From NCBI GenBank assembly GCA_030998225.1, contig JAPYXD010000169.1, forward strand, positions 682,001 to 746,000: 64,000 bases of DNA, given 5' to 3'. Under the pieces are notes generated by a model. It ran no database searches. It had not been told where the DNA came from and saw nothing but the letters and a program-made list of their open reading frames with translations. Positions within the stretch are counted from its first letter, which is position 1; each line of letters starts with the position of its first letter. Source of the stretch: Diplolepis rosae (Eukaryota; Arthropoda; Insecta; Hymenoptera; Diplolepididae). The position numbers and the translations under genes are program-made. This document shows, one piece after another, positions 36,601-48,959 of this stretch.

Positions 36601-39600
36601 TTCAGATTATAAGACTGTTGTAAAGTGGAAAATATTACGAGAGTTATTCGAACTCTGACTTAAATAGAGTGGCCAATTAATACAGTAGCACTACGGATTC
36701 TAAGACTGATAAAAAGTGGCCAAGTAATGCGCGAGCACTTCGGAATCTAATTCTGAGTAAGGTGGCCAAGTAATGCGCGAGCACATCAGACTCTGATTCT
36801 GAGTAAGGTGGCCAAGTAATGCGAGAGCTCTTCGGACTCAGATTTTCAGTAAGGTGGCCAAGTAATGCGCGAGTTCAATGAACGTCAGGACTGATATAAA
36901 TGCAAAAATAGCCGCGTAATACGCGAGATCAAACGAAGTCTGACCTAAATAAGGAGGCAAAGTACTGCGCGAATTCTTAGGAGTACAGAATTTTTATATA
37001 AAGTGGCCAAGTAATGCGCGAGCTCTTCGGACTCTGGCTTAAAATTATGTGGCCAAGTAATGCGCGAGTTCAATGGACGTCAGGACTGATATAAATGCAC
37101 AAAAAGTCGCGTAATAAGCGAGATCAAACAAAGTCTGACCTAAATAAGGTGGCAAAGTAATGCGCAAATTCTTAGTACAGAATTTTTATATAAAGTGGCT
37201 AAGTAATGCGAGAGTTCAATGGACGTCAGGACTGATATAAATACAAAAATAGGTGCGTAATACGCGAGTTGAACGCAGTCTGACCTGAAAAGAGTGGCCA
37301 AGTAATGCGCGAATTCTTAGGGGTATAAGAATTTTTATAAAGTGGCCAAAAAATAATAATTAACACTTAGGGTCCTTAGACTCTGACCTGAATAAAGCCG
37401 CCAAGTAATGCGCGAGCACTTCGGATTCAGATTTTCAGTAAGGTGGCCAAGTAATGCGCGAGTTCAATGGACGTCAGGACTGATATAAATGCAAAAATAG
37501 CCGCGTAATACGCGAGATCAAACAAAGTCTGACCTAAATAAGGAGGCAAAGTAATGCGCGAATTCTTAGTAGTACAGAATTTTTATATAAAGTGGCCAAG
37601 TAATGCGCGAGCTCTTCGGACTCTTGCTTAAAATTATGTGGCCAAGTAATGCGCGAGTTCAATGGACGTCAGGACTGATATAAATGCACAAAAAGTCGCG
37701 TAATACGCGAGATCAAACAAAGTCTGACCTAAATAAGGTGGCAAAGTAATGCGCGAATTCTTAGTACAGAATATTTATATAAAGTGGCCAAGTAATGCGC
37801 GAGTTCAATGGACGTCAGGAATGATATAAATACAAAAATAGGCGCGTAATACGCGAGTTGAACGCAGTCTGACCTGAAAAGAGTGGCCAAGTAATGCGCG
37901 AATTCTTAGGGGCATAAGAATTTGTATAATGTGGTCAAAAATTATAATTTACACTCAGGGTCCTTAGACTCTGACCTGAATAAAGCGGCCAAGTAATGCG
38001 CGAGCACTTCGGACTCAGATTTTCAGTAAGGTGGCCAAGTAATGCGCGAGTTCAATGGACGTCAGGACTGATATAAATACAAAAATAGCCGCGTAATACG
38101 CGAGATCAAACGAAGTCTGAACTAAAAAAGGTGACAAAGTAATGCGCGAATTCTTAGTACAGGATTTTTATATAAAACGGCCAAGTAATGCGCGAGCACT
38201 TCGGACTCTGGCTTAAAATTATGTGGCCAAGTAATGGGCGAGTTCAATGGACGTCAGGACTGATATAAATACAAAAATAGCCGCGTAATACGCGAGTTGA
38301 ACGAAGTCTGATCTGAAAAGAGTGGCCAAGTAATGCGCGAATTTCTTAGGGGTATAAGAATTTTTATAAAGTGGCCAAAAAATAATAATTAACACGTAGG
38401 CTCCTTAGACTATGACCTGAATAAGGCGGCCAAGTAATGCGCGAGCACTTCGGACTCTGACTTTCAGTAAGGTGGCTAAGTAATGCGCGAATTCAATGGA
38501 CGTCAGGACTGATATAAATGTAAAAATAGCCGCGTAATACGTGAGATCAAACGAAGTCTGACCTAAATAACGTGGCAAGGTAATGCGCGAGCTCTTCGGA
38601 CTCTGGCTTAAAATTATGTGGCCAAGTAATGCGCGAGTTCAATGGACGTCAGGACTGATATAAATACAAAAATAGGCGCGTAATACGCGAGTTCAACGAA
38701 ACCTGACCTAAATAAGGTGGCAAAGTAATGCGCGAATTCTTAGTACAGAATTTTTATATAAAGTGGCCAAGTAATGCGCGAGCTCTTCGGACTCTGGCTT
38801 TAAATTATGTGGCCAAGTAATGCGCGAGTTCAATGGACGTCAGGACTGATATAAATGCACAAAAAGCCGCGTAATACGCGAGATCAAACAAAGTCTGACC
38901 TAAATAAGGTGGCCAAGTAATGCGCGAATTCTTAGGGGCATAAGAATTTTTATAATGTGGTCAAAAAATATAATTTACACTCAGGGTCCTTAGACTCTGA
39001 CCTGAATAAAGCGGCCGAGTAATGCGCGAGCAGTTCGGACTCAGATTTTCAGTAAGGTGGCCAAGTAATGCGCGAGTTCAATCGACGTCAGTACTGATAT
39101 AAATGCAAAAATAGCCGCGTAATACGCGAGATCAAACGAAACCTGACCTAAATAAAGTGGCAAAGTAATGCGCGAATTCTTAGTACAGAATTTTTATATA
39201 AAGTGGCCAAGGAATGCGCGAGCTCTTCGGACTCTGGCTTTAAATTATGTGGCCAAGTAATGCGCGAGTTCAATGGACGTCAGGACTGATATAAATGCAC
39301 AAAAAGCCGCGTAATACGCGAGATCAAACAAAGTCTGACCTAAATAAGGTGGCAAAGTAATGCGCGGATTCTTAGGGGCATAAGAATTTTTATAATGTGG
39401 TCAAAAATTATAATTAACACTCAGGGTCATTAGACTCTGACCTGAATAAAGCGGCCAAGTAATGCGCTAGCACTTCGGACTCAGATTTTCAGTATGGTGG
39501 CCAAGTAATGCGCGAGTTCAATGGACGTCAGGACTGATATAAATGACAAAATATCCGCGTAATACGCGAGATCAAACGAAGTCTGACCTAAATAAGGTGA

Positions 39601-42600
39601 CAAAGTAATGCGCGAATTCTTAGTACAGGATTTTTATATAACGTGGCCAAGTAATGCGCGAGCTCTTCGGACTCTGGCTTAAAATTATGTGGCCAAGTAA
39701 TTCGCGAGTTCAATGGACGTCAGGACTGATATAAATATAAAAAATAGCCGCGTAATACGCGAGTTGAACGAAGTCTGACCTGAAAAAAGTGGCCAAATTA
39801 ATGCGCGAATTCTTAGGGGTAAAAGAATTTTTATAAAGTGGCCAAAAAATAATAATTAACACGTAGGCTCGTTATACTCTGACCTGAAAAAAGCGGCCAA
39901 GTAATGCGCAAGCACTTCGGACTCTGATTTTCAATAAGGTGGCCAAGTAATGCGCGAATTCAATGGACGTCAGGACTGATATAAATACAGAAATAGCCTG
40001 AATTAACTAATGTGGCCAAGTAATGCGCGAATTCTTAGGGCTATAAGAATTTTTATAAAGTGGCCAAAAAATAATAATTAACACTTAGGGTCCTTAGACT
40101 CTGACCTGAATAAAGCCGCCAAGTAATGCGCGAGCACTTCGGATTCAGATTTTCAGTAAGGTGGCCAAGTAATGCGCGAGTTCAATGGACGTCAGGACTG
40201 ATATAAATGCAAAAATAGCCGCGTAATACGCGAGATCAAACAAAGTCTGACCTAAATAAGGAGGCAAAGTAATGCGCGAATTCTTAGTAGTACAGAATTT
40301 TTATATAAAGTGGCCAAGTAATGCGCGAGCTCTTTCGGACTCTGGCTTAAAATTATGTGGCCAAGTAATGCGCGAGTTCAATGGACGTCAGGACTGATAT
40401 AAATGCACAAAAAGTCGCGTAATACGCGAGATCAAACAAAGTCTGACCTAAATAAGGTGGCAAAGTAATGCGCGAATTCTTAGTACAGAATATTTATATA
40501 AAGTGGCCAAGTAATGCGCGAGTTCAATGGACGTCAGGAATGATATAAATACAAAAATAGGCGCGTAATACGCGAGTTGAACGCAGTCTGACCTGAAAAG
40601 AGTGGCCAAGTAATGCGCGAATTCTTAGGGGCATAAGAATTTGTATAATGTGGTCAAAAATTATAATTTACACTCAGGGTCCTTAGACTCTGACCTGAAT
40701 AAAGCGGCCAAGTAATGCGCGAGCACTTCGGACTCAGATTTTCAGTAAGGTGGCCAAGTAATGCGCGAGTTCAATGGACGTCAGGACTGATATAAATGCA
40801 AAAATATTCGCGTAATACGCGAGATCAAACGAAGTCTGAACTAAAAAAGGTGACAAAGTAATGCGCGAATTCTTAGTACAGGATTTTTATATAAAACGGC
40901 CAAGTAATGCGCGAGCACTTCGGACTCTGGCTTAAAATTATGTGGCCAAGTAATGCGCGAGTTCAATGGACGTCAGGACTGATATAAATACAAAAATAGC
41001 CGCGTAATACGCGAGTTGAACGAAGTCTGATCTGAAAAGAGTGGCCAAGTAATGCGCGAATTCTTAGGGGTATAAGAATTTTTATAAAGTGGCCAAAAAA
41101 TAATAATTAACACGTAGGCTCCTTAGACTATGACCTGAATAAGGCGGCCAAGTAATGCGCGAGCACTTCGGACTCTGACTTTCAGTAAGGTGGCTAAGTA
41201 ATGCGCGAATTCAATGGACGTCAGGACTGATATAAATGTAAAAATAGCCGCGTAATACGTGAGATCAAACGAAGTCTGACCTAAATAAGGTGGCAAAGTA
41301 ATGCGCGAGCTCTTCGGACTCTGGCTTAAAATTATGTGGCCAAGTAATGCGCGAGTTCAATGGACGTCAGGACTGATATAAATACAAAAATAGGCGCGTA
41401 ATACGCGAGTTCAACGAAACCTGACCTAAATAAGGTGGCAAAGTAATGCGCGAATTCTTAGTACAGAATTTTAATATAAAGTGGCCAAGGAATGCGCGAG
41501 CTCTTCGGACTCTGGCTTTAAATTATGTGGCCAAGTAATGCGCGAGTTCAATGGACGTCAGGACTGATATAAATGCACAAAAAGCCGCGTAATACGCGAG
41601 ATCAAACAAAGTCTGACCTAAATAAGGTGGCCAAGTAATGCGCGAATTCTTAGGGGCATAAGAATTTTTATAATGTGGTCAAAAAATATAATTTACACTC
41701 AGGGTCCTTAGACTCTGACCTGAATAAAGCGGCCGAGTAATGCGCGAGCAGTTCGGACTCAGATTTTCAGTAAGGTGGCCAAGTAATGCGCGAGTTCAAT
41801 CGACGTCAGTACTGATATAAATGCAAAAATAGCCGCGTAATACGCGAGATCAAACGAAACCTGACCTAAATAAAGTGGCAAAGTAATGCGCGAATTCTTA
41901 GTACAGAATTTTTATATAAAGTGGCCAAGGAATGCGCGAGCTCTTCGGACTCTGGCTTTAAATTATGTGGCCAAGTAATGCGCGAGTTCAATGGACGTCA
42001 GGACTGATATAAATGCACAAAAAGCCGCGTAATACGCGAGATCAAACAAAGTCTGACCTAAATAAGGTGGCAAAGTAATGCGCGGATTCTTAGGGGCATA
42101 AGAATTTTTATAATGTGGTCAAAAATTATAATTAACACTCAGGGTCATTAGACTCTGACCTGAATAAAGCGGCCAAGTAATGCGCTAGCACTTCGGACTC
42201 AGATTTTCAGTATGGTGGCCAAGTAATGCGCGAGTTCAATGGACGTCAGGACTGATATAAATGACAAAATATCCGCGTAATACGCGAGATCAAACGAAGT
42301 CTGACCTAAATAAGGTGACAAAGTAATGCGCGAATTCTTAGTACAGGATTTTTATATAACGTGGCCAAGTAATGCGCGAGCTCTTCGGACTCTGGCTTAA
42401 AATTATGTGGCCAAGTAATTCGCGAGTTCAATGGACGTCAGGACTGATATAAATACAAAAAATAGTCGCGTAATACGCGAGTTGAACGAAGTCTGACCTG
42501 AAAAAAGTGGCCAAAGTAATGCGCGAATTCTTAGGGGTAAAAGAATTTTTATTAAGTGGCCAAAAAATAATAATTAACACGTAGGCTCGTTATACTCTGA

Positions 42601-43480
42601 CCTGAAAAAAGCGGCCAAGTAATGCGCAAGCACTTCGGACTCTGATTTTCAATAAGGTGGCCAAGTAATGCGCGAATTCAATGGACGTCAGGACTGATAT
42701 AAATACAGAAATAGCCTGAATTAACTAATGTGGCCAAGTAATGCGAAAATTCTTAGGAGTACAGAATTTTTATATAAAGTGGCCAAATAATGCGCGAGCT
42801 CTTCGGACACTGACTTAAAGTTATGTGGCCAACTAATGCGCAAGTTCGATGGACGTAAGGACTGATATAAATACACAAATAGCCGCGTAATACGCGAGTT
42901 GAACGAAGTCTGACCTGAAAAGAGTGGCCAAGTAATGCGCAAGCTCTTCGGACTCTGACTTAAAGTTTTTTGGCCAAGTAATGCGCCAATTCTTAGGGGT
43001 ATATGAATTTTTATAATGTGGTAAAAAAATAATAATTAACACTTAGGGTCCTTAGAATCTGACCTGAATAAAGCGGCCAAGTAATGCGCAAGGACTTCGG
43101 ACTCTGATTTACAGTAAGGTGGCCAAGTAATGCGCGAGTTCAATGGACGTCAGGACTGATATAAATGCAAAAATAGCCGCGTAATACGCGAGATCAAACA
43201 AAGTCTGACCTAAATAAGGTGGCAAATTAATGCGCGAATTCTTAGTACAGGATTTTTATATAAAGTGGCCAAGTAATGCGCAAGCTCTTCGGACTCTGGC
43301 TCAAAATTTTGTGGCCAAGTAATGCGCGTGTTAAATGGACGTCAGGACTTTTAAAAATACAAAAATTAGCCGCGTAATACGCGAGTTCAACGAAACCTGA
43401 TCTAAATAAGGTGGCCAACAATGCGCGAGTTACAACGATATCTGACCCAGACAAAGTGGCCAGATGTAAGAACATAAACC
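36601..43480 (-). repeat. Satellite array of the minus-strand PLE (~6.9 kb)
   Basis: The array is built from units with the core GTGGCCAAGTAATGCGCGAG, separated by 20-30-base variable parts of a few recurring types. The types are TTCAATGGACGTCAGGACTG, CTCTTCGGACTCTGGCTT, a CGCGTAATACGCGAG type, and ATTCTTAGxxCAGAATTTTTATATAAA. Several types in a row form higher-order units of a few hundred bases. A larger recent duplication of 2,718 bases lies inside. There is no coding capacity. Confidence 0.95.
37279..42714. repeat. 2,718-base tandem duplication inside the array
   Basis: Landmarks repeat at a constant offset: TGGCCAAAAAATAATAATTA at 37343 and 40061, AACACGTAGGCTCC at 38391 and 41109, and AGCCTGAATTAACTAATG at 39995 and 42713. 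The two copies differ by occasional substitutions and compensating 1-base indels, so the duplication is young compared with the divergence between basic units. The left border is approximate. Confidence 0.85.
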
Positions 43481-43532
43481 GTGAAGGGACGACTGAAACA
43501 CGGTGGGTCCCAATTTCTCAGGTCACATTTTT

Positions 43533-45330
43533 TTATGACCCTTTTTTAAGTATAGGATTGTAAATCTTAGAAAGGTTTTCTATATCGGTTCTAAGATTCA
43601 CCGCATCGTTCGTACCTGCAATGTGACACATTTCCAACAGCAATCTTTTTTTGTAGTTTTTTTCGTTAGCTAAGATTTTTGTTCTATCAAAATCGAAGAA
43701 GTGGTCTCTTTCAATCGTATGTTTTGTTAGCGCATTTTGTTTATTGGGGCTTTCTCTAATGTTATTTTTATGTTCTTTTAGTCTGTTTTTAAGGAATCGT
43801 TTCGTTTGACCTATATAGACAGCCTTGCAGTCATTCCCTTTGCAAGGAACGCTGTAAACGACGTTAGAAGATTGATCTTTGGGTATTTTGTCCTTGGTTG
43901 GTATGAAGATCGTTTTTAGGTTTTTTTGGTTTTTGTACGCAGCGTTTATGTTGTAGCTATGTAGGATTCCTGATATTCTCTCTGACAGAACTTCAACGTA
44001 AGGGATACTAATGAAGGGTTTGTTTTCTGTGTTTATGTCGGCCTGATTGTTACCTAATCGTGTCTTATGTTCAAGGGTAAGAAGTCTTAGATTTATAATC
44101 TCTTGCGTGAACTGTTGTGGATAGTCATTTTCTAGTAGTGTATCTATAATTAGTTTAAGGTTGTTTTTTTGAAATTCCTTATCTGAAAGTAGAATTGCCC
44201 TGTCAACTAAGTTGTTTACAACACTTTTCTTGTATCTGAGGGGGTGATGGGAATTAAAGTTAAGGTATCTTCCAGACCAAGACGGTTTCCTATACCAATT
44301 GAAAGAAAGTTTTTGATTCTGTTTCCTAGTCATAGTGACATCTAGAAAATTAATAGCACCATTTATCTCTTTTTCTAGGGTGAATTCAATATTGAGGGAA
44401 TTGTTGTTGAAGATTTGCAAAATGTGGTTCACTTGTGTGTCAGGAACCACGATAAGAATATCGTCTACGTATCGAAAGTAAACAGGTACTTCAAAATCAA
44501 GATTAGAGAGCCTGTCTTTTTCTAGGTCATCCATCACTATATCTGCAGGGACGGGGGAGAAAGTAGAACCCATTGGTAAACCGCGTTTTTGAAAATAGGT
44601 GGTGCCATCGAAATTAAAGTCTGTGCTATCCAAGCATAATCGCAACCCTTCTTCATATTCCTTCCATGGCAATGATACTTTGCGACGAATCTCTTCCCAT
44701 CTATTTTTTACAGCAGAGATGGCTGCTTCCTTGGGTATATTTGTGAAAAGGGACACTACATCCAAGGAGGCGAGAACAAAATTATCAGGGACACTAACAT
44801 TTTTAAGTTTCTGGACTAGTTCGAAACTGTTAATGATTTTTGATTTTGGTGGCGTGGTGTTTTTAGATATGGTAGTGCTAAAGAAGGATGCTAGATTGTA
44901 GGTAGGACTGCCTATGTAAGATACAATGGGTCTAATGGGGTTGCCTTCTTTATGGATTTTGGGTAATCCGTAGAATCTGGAGGGAACAGCATTAGAAGAC
45001 TTTAAATCCTTAGCTAACAGGTTGTTGATTAATTTTTTGTTTTCCCATGTTTTGACTAGACAATTTACTTTATTTTGTATTTTGGTTGTAGTGTCCTTGG
45101 GGCGGACTTTGTATGTGTTTTCGTCTTTTAGAAGGTTCAATACTTTCTCGTTGTAATCTGTTCGCGTCAAGGCTACTGTGGTGTTACCTTTGTCTGCCCT
45201 AGTAAAAACTATGTCCGGGTTATTTTTTACGAAATCCCTAGCTTCTTTTATTTCTTTAACAGGTTGTACGAATTTAGATTTGTGTTCATTCCCATTTTTC
45301 TTAAAATTATTAACGACGTTAGCAACTTTT
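43533..45330 (-). pseudogene. PLE reverse transcriptase-GIY-YIG protein, 5' truncated but open
   Basis: The frame is open from the junction at about 45330 to the stop at 43533, about 600 codons without a break; the first internal Met is at 45170. Visible parts are RADKGNTTVALTR, RFYGLPKIHKEGNPIRP, motif A LASLDVVSLFTNIP, RGLPMGS, catalytic YFRYVDDILIV, the LVDRAILLSDKEFQ region and a C-terminal GIY-YIG nuclease (CKGNDCKAVYIGQTKRFLKN). RT copies RNA at a nicked target and the nuclease makes the nick. Near the palm it has two substitutions relative to the plus copy (GSTFSPVPAD against GSPFSPVLAD). The N-terminal roughly 250 residues and the promoter are missing, because the ORF is cut at pseudo-LTR B. 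Confidence 0.9.
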
Positions 45331-45734
45331 AAGCTCGGACATCATACTTATAAACTTAATATTGTATTTTTCCGGTTTCCAGTTATTAAGAATCAGAGGT
45401 TTCGAAAAACCAGGAAATTAATTTTTCGTGAATTTCCACTTTAGTTGCATTTTACTTTCTATATCCACAAAAATGTGTATAATTTTTACGACGTCGGGAC
45501 CGTAGTGAGTGCCTTTCCTTACAGAGTTTTTCGAACATGTGGTGGGTCTTTGCTTTTGTCGGACGCTTGAGCACATAATAATCTCAAGTGCCGGCGACAT
45601 TAAAATAAGGTTTTACTGTGTATAACCCTTGGTGTTGGAACCTGACCTATCTGGAGAATGCTTTCTATACACGTCAAACTATGAACACTAGTCTTCCTAA
45701 ATACGACTTCTTCCCAAATCAGTTTTCTTTTAGC

Positions 45735-45800
45735 CATGTGGCAGAGTGGTGGACTTACTTTCGTCTGTCATCTCTGCGGCTTCGGAGAAAATACAAAATA
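45735..45800 (+). promoter_or_regulatory. Possible Pol III-type internal promoter in the pseudo-LTR
   Basis: TGGCAGAGTGG (about 45739-45749) fits the tRNA A box TGGCNNAGTGG exactly. About 30 bases on, GCTTCGGAG is a weak B-box-like word. The same pair is in copies A and C. The B box is poor and no tRNA fold is evident, so this is tentative. Confidence 0.3.
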
Positions 45801-46231
45801 AAAATTTTTCCGTACCAATTACATCGTTCTTATTGTTTTAACTTCAGTGTCCTTTACTTCTGGTGCTCGTGAATGTGTGGGGTTTGCTGTGCGTGCTTTA
45901 CCAAGGATCCACGTTATATTCTCCATCGTGTTGTTTCTTTCTTTGGTGAAATAATTGTGTTTATATATGTGCCCTTGAGAGAGTGCGTTCCGCGGTCGCA
46001 TTTTTCACGGTTCCTGTGGGAGAGGATTACTCGTTGGAACAGTTTTTGGAACGGCCTGGTTCCTTCTCACCTAGGAACTCGCTTACCCATAAGTCTTTCC
46101 GCATGTTTACTCTATCTTATTCTAATATCAATAAGCAAAGGAATAAAAGAAAAAAACAAAAAATACAATAATTATTAAGTTGCATGTCTTAGTTAATAAA
46201 TATTTAAAGGTTACTATTAAGCTAATTGGCA

Positions 46232-46261
46232 CTGAAGAGGGCCCCCATTTGTGGCCGAAAC
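46232..46261 (+). ncRNA. Hammerhead-like motif, pseudo-LTR B
   Basis: CTGAAGA is followed by a GGGCC/GGCC stem and GAAAC, the order of a hammerhead core. The bases just upstream (AGCTAATTGGCA) can pair with TGCCAAATT about 75 bases downstream (about 46331), which could form an outer stem I around a long stem III region. A proper UH cleavage dinucleotide at the expected place was not found, so activity is doubtful. Confidence 0.5.
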
Positions 46262-46382
46262 GTTTGCCTTTTGTATTTTTTTATGTGTTCTATCATTTAA
46301 AAAAATAAATCCGTATCAAAACTGACCCCATGCCAAATTTACTATTACAAAATTATTATTGTGGGTCAATAAAACATTGAAC

Positions 46383-48911
46383 ATGTACGGAAACATGTCA
46401 CGAAATAATTTTACTTATGGCAACAATCAAAATGGTAGAAGTGGGATGGGTTTTTACAAACAAATAGAAGAGACATATGGATATGAGGAGGCATTACTCC
46501 TCAAAAAATGGTCTCAATTAAATCTAGACTATGCGAATAGCTTTAATCAGAGAATTTTCCTACTACGGTGTAGGAAACTTGAAGTTCTTCCCAAACATTT
46601 ACAAGGTATCCGATCTCAACACATTGGTTTTAATTCTAGAAATATGAGTAACAAATTCTCAAACCTGCATAATACTTTTCTTAGGTCCATTTTAAACCTT
46701 GAAATTTGTGACATATGTGCATATTTAAAGTACCTTGTGAATCAAATTATGTATTTTCAAAGTAGAATAGTTGCTATTTTTCCAAACCACATGTTCGACA
46801 GATTTTTTGAGCTCGAATCCGGAAAAGTCTCCCGCCGTTTTGAAGAAAGCAAATTTAAATGCAAAAAGAAACTTAATTTACTGATAAGGTCTCTTGATTG
46901 TAATAAAAAGACCGTTTCCAACAGTAAACTTAACCAAAAGTTGTTCAAAAATTTAACAGGAAACCAAATTCCAGAGAATGTAGCAAAAATAGCTAGCTTA
47001 GGAATAAATTTCGGTGTTACTATAAAAAAACGGGAAATTCCTACATATAATATAATCGCGGACATCGAATCTAACATTAATAAAATTGATCCTGAATCTC
47101 AAGATGAATTGCGCTTAAAAATTGCTAACGTCGTTAATAATTTTAAGAAAAATGGGAATGAACACAAATCTAAATTCGTACAACCTGTTAAAGAAATTAA
47201 AGAAGCTAGGGATTTCGTAAAAAATAACCCGGACATAGCTTTTACTAGGGCAGACAAATGTAACACCACAGTAGCCTTGACGCGAACAGATTACAACGAG
47301 AAAGTATTGAACCTTCTAAAAGATGAAAACACATACAAAGTCCGCCCCAAGGACACTACAACCAAACTACAAAATAAAGTAAATTGTCTAGTCAAAACAT
47401 GGGAAAACAAAAAATTAATCAACAACCTGTTAGCTAAGGATTTAAAGTCTTCTAATGCTGTTCCCTCCAGATTCTACGGATTACCCAAAATCCATAAAGA
47501 AGGCAACCTCATTGGACCCATTGTATCTTATGTAGGCAGTCCTACCTACAATCTAGCATCCTTCTTTAGCACTACCATATCTAAAAACACCACGCCACCA
47601 AAATCAAAAATCATTAACAGTTTCGAACTAGTCCAGAAACTTAAAAATGTTAGTGTCCCTGATAATTTTGTTCTCGCCTCCTTGGATGTAGTGTCCCTTT
47701 TCACAAATATACCCAAGTAAGCAGCCATCTCTGCTGTAAAAAATAGATGGGAAGAGATTCGTCGCAAAGTATCATTGCCATGGAAGGAATATGAAGAAGG
47801 GTTGCGATTATGCTTGGATAGCACAGACTTTAATTTCGATGGCACCACCTATTTTCAAAAACGCGGATTACCAATGGGTTCTCCTTTCTCCCCCGTCCTT
47901 GCAGATATAGTGATGGATGACCTAGAAAAAGACAGGCTCTCTAATCTTGATTTTGAAGTACCTGTTTACTTTCGATACGTAGACGATATTCTTATCGTGG
48001 TTCCTGACACACAAGTGAACCACATTTTACAAATCTTCAACAACAATTCCCTCAATATTGAATTCACCCTAGAAAAAGAGATAAATGGTGCTATTAATTT
48101 TCTAGATGTCACTATGACTAGGAAACAGAATCAAAAACTTTCTTTCAATTGGTATAGGAAACCGACTTGGTCTGGAAGATACCTTAACTTTAATTCCCAT
48201 CACCCCCTCAGATACAAGAAAAGTGTTGTAAACAACTTAGTTGACAGGGCAATTCTACTTTCAGATAAAGAATTTCAAAAAAACAACCTTAAACTAATTA
48301 TAGATACACTACTAGAAAATGACTATCCACAACAGTTCACGCAAGAGATTATAAATCTCAGACTTCTTACCCTTGAACATAAGACACGATTAGGTAACAA
48401 TCAGGCCGACATAAACACAGAAAACAAACCCTTCATTAGTATCCCTTACGTTGAAGTTCTGTCAGAGAGAATATCAGGAATCTTACATAGCTACAACATA
48501 AACACTGCGTACAAAAACCAAAAAAACCAAAAACGATCTTCATACCAACCAAGGACAAAATACCCAAAGATCAATCTTCTAACGTCGTCTACAGCGTTCC
48601 TTGCAAAGGGAATGACTGCAAGGCTGTCTATATAGGTCAAACGAAACGATTCCTTAAAAACAGACTAAAAGAACATAAAAATAACATTAGAGAAAGCCCC
48701 AATAAACAAAACGCGCTAACAAAACATACGATTGAAAGAGACCACTTCTTCGATTTTGATAGAACAAAAATCTTAGCTAACGAAAAAATTACAAAAAAAG
48801 ATTGCTGTTGGAAATGTGTCACATTGCAGGTACGAACGATGCGGTGAATCTTAGAACCGACATAGAAAACCTTTTTAAGATTTACAACCCTATACTTAAA
48901 AAAGGGTCATA
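46383..48911 (+). pseudogene. PLE reverse transcriptase-GIY-YIG protein, full length but disrupted
   Basis: The likely start is ATG 46383, at the end of pseudo-LTR B; an in-frame open stretch begins slightly earlier. The N-terminal domain (to about residue 290) precedes RADKCNTTVALTR, where Gly of the ADKG motif is Cys. The RT core follows. A stop TAA at 47718-47720 replaces the GAA found in the minus copy, just after motif A (SLFTNIPK). The frame then continues with RGLPMGSPFSP and YFRYVDDILIV. A 1-base deletion near 48531 and another near 48787 put the GIY-YIG part (KAVYIGQTKRF) out of frame. It ends at the TAA/TGA cluster near 48911 and is followed by the satellite array. Confidence 0.9.
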
Positions 48912-48959
48912 AAAAAATGTGACCTGAGAAATTGTGACCCACCGTGTTTCAGTCGTCCC

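Larger units (their letters stand above)
45332..46403 (+). repeat. PLE pseudo-LTR, copy B
   Basis: It starts CTCGGACATCATACTTAT and matches copy C to CATGTCACGA, with few differences. It carries a tRNA-like A box (about 45738-45749), the hammerhead-like motif and, at its end, the RT start codon region. It abuts the truncated minus ORF through the short shared word AAGC/GCTT. Confidence 0.9.

Noticed and set aside
42721..43475. Short open frames in the satellite with similar copies at 48934-49724
   Set aside because: These are satellite units read in an open frame by chance, without protein-like composition.
45725..45810. Possible tRNA gene in the pseudo-LTR
   Set aside because: Only an A box and a weak B-box-like word are present; no acceptor stem or cloverleaf could be drawn.
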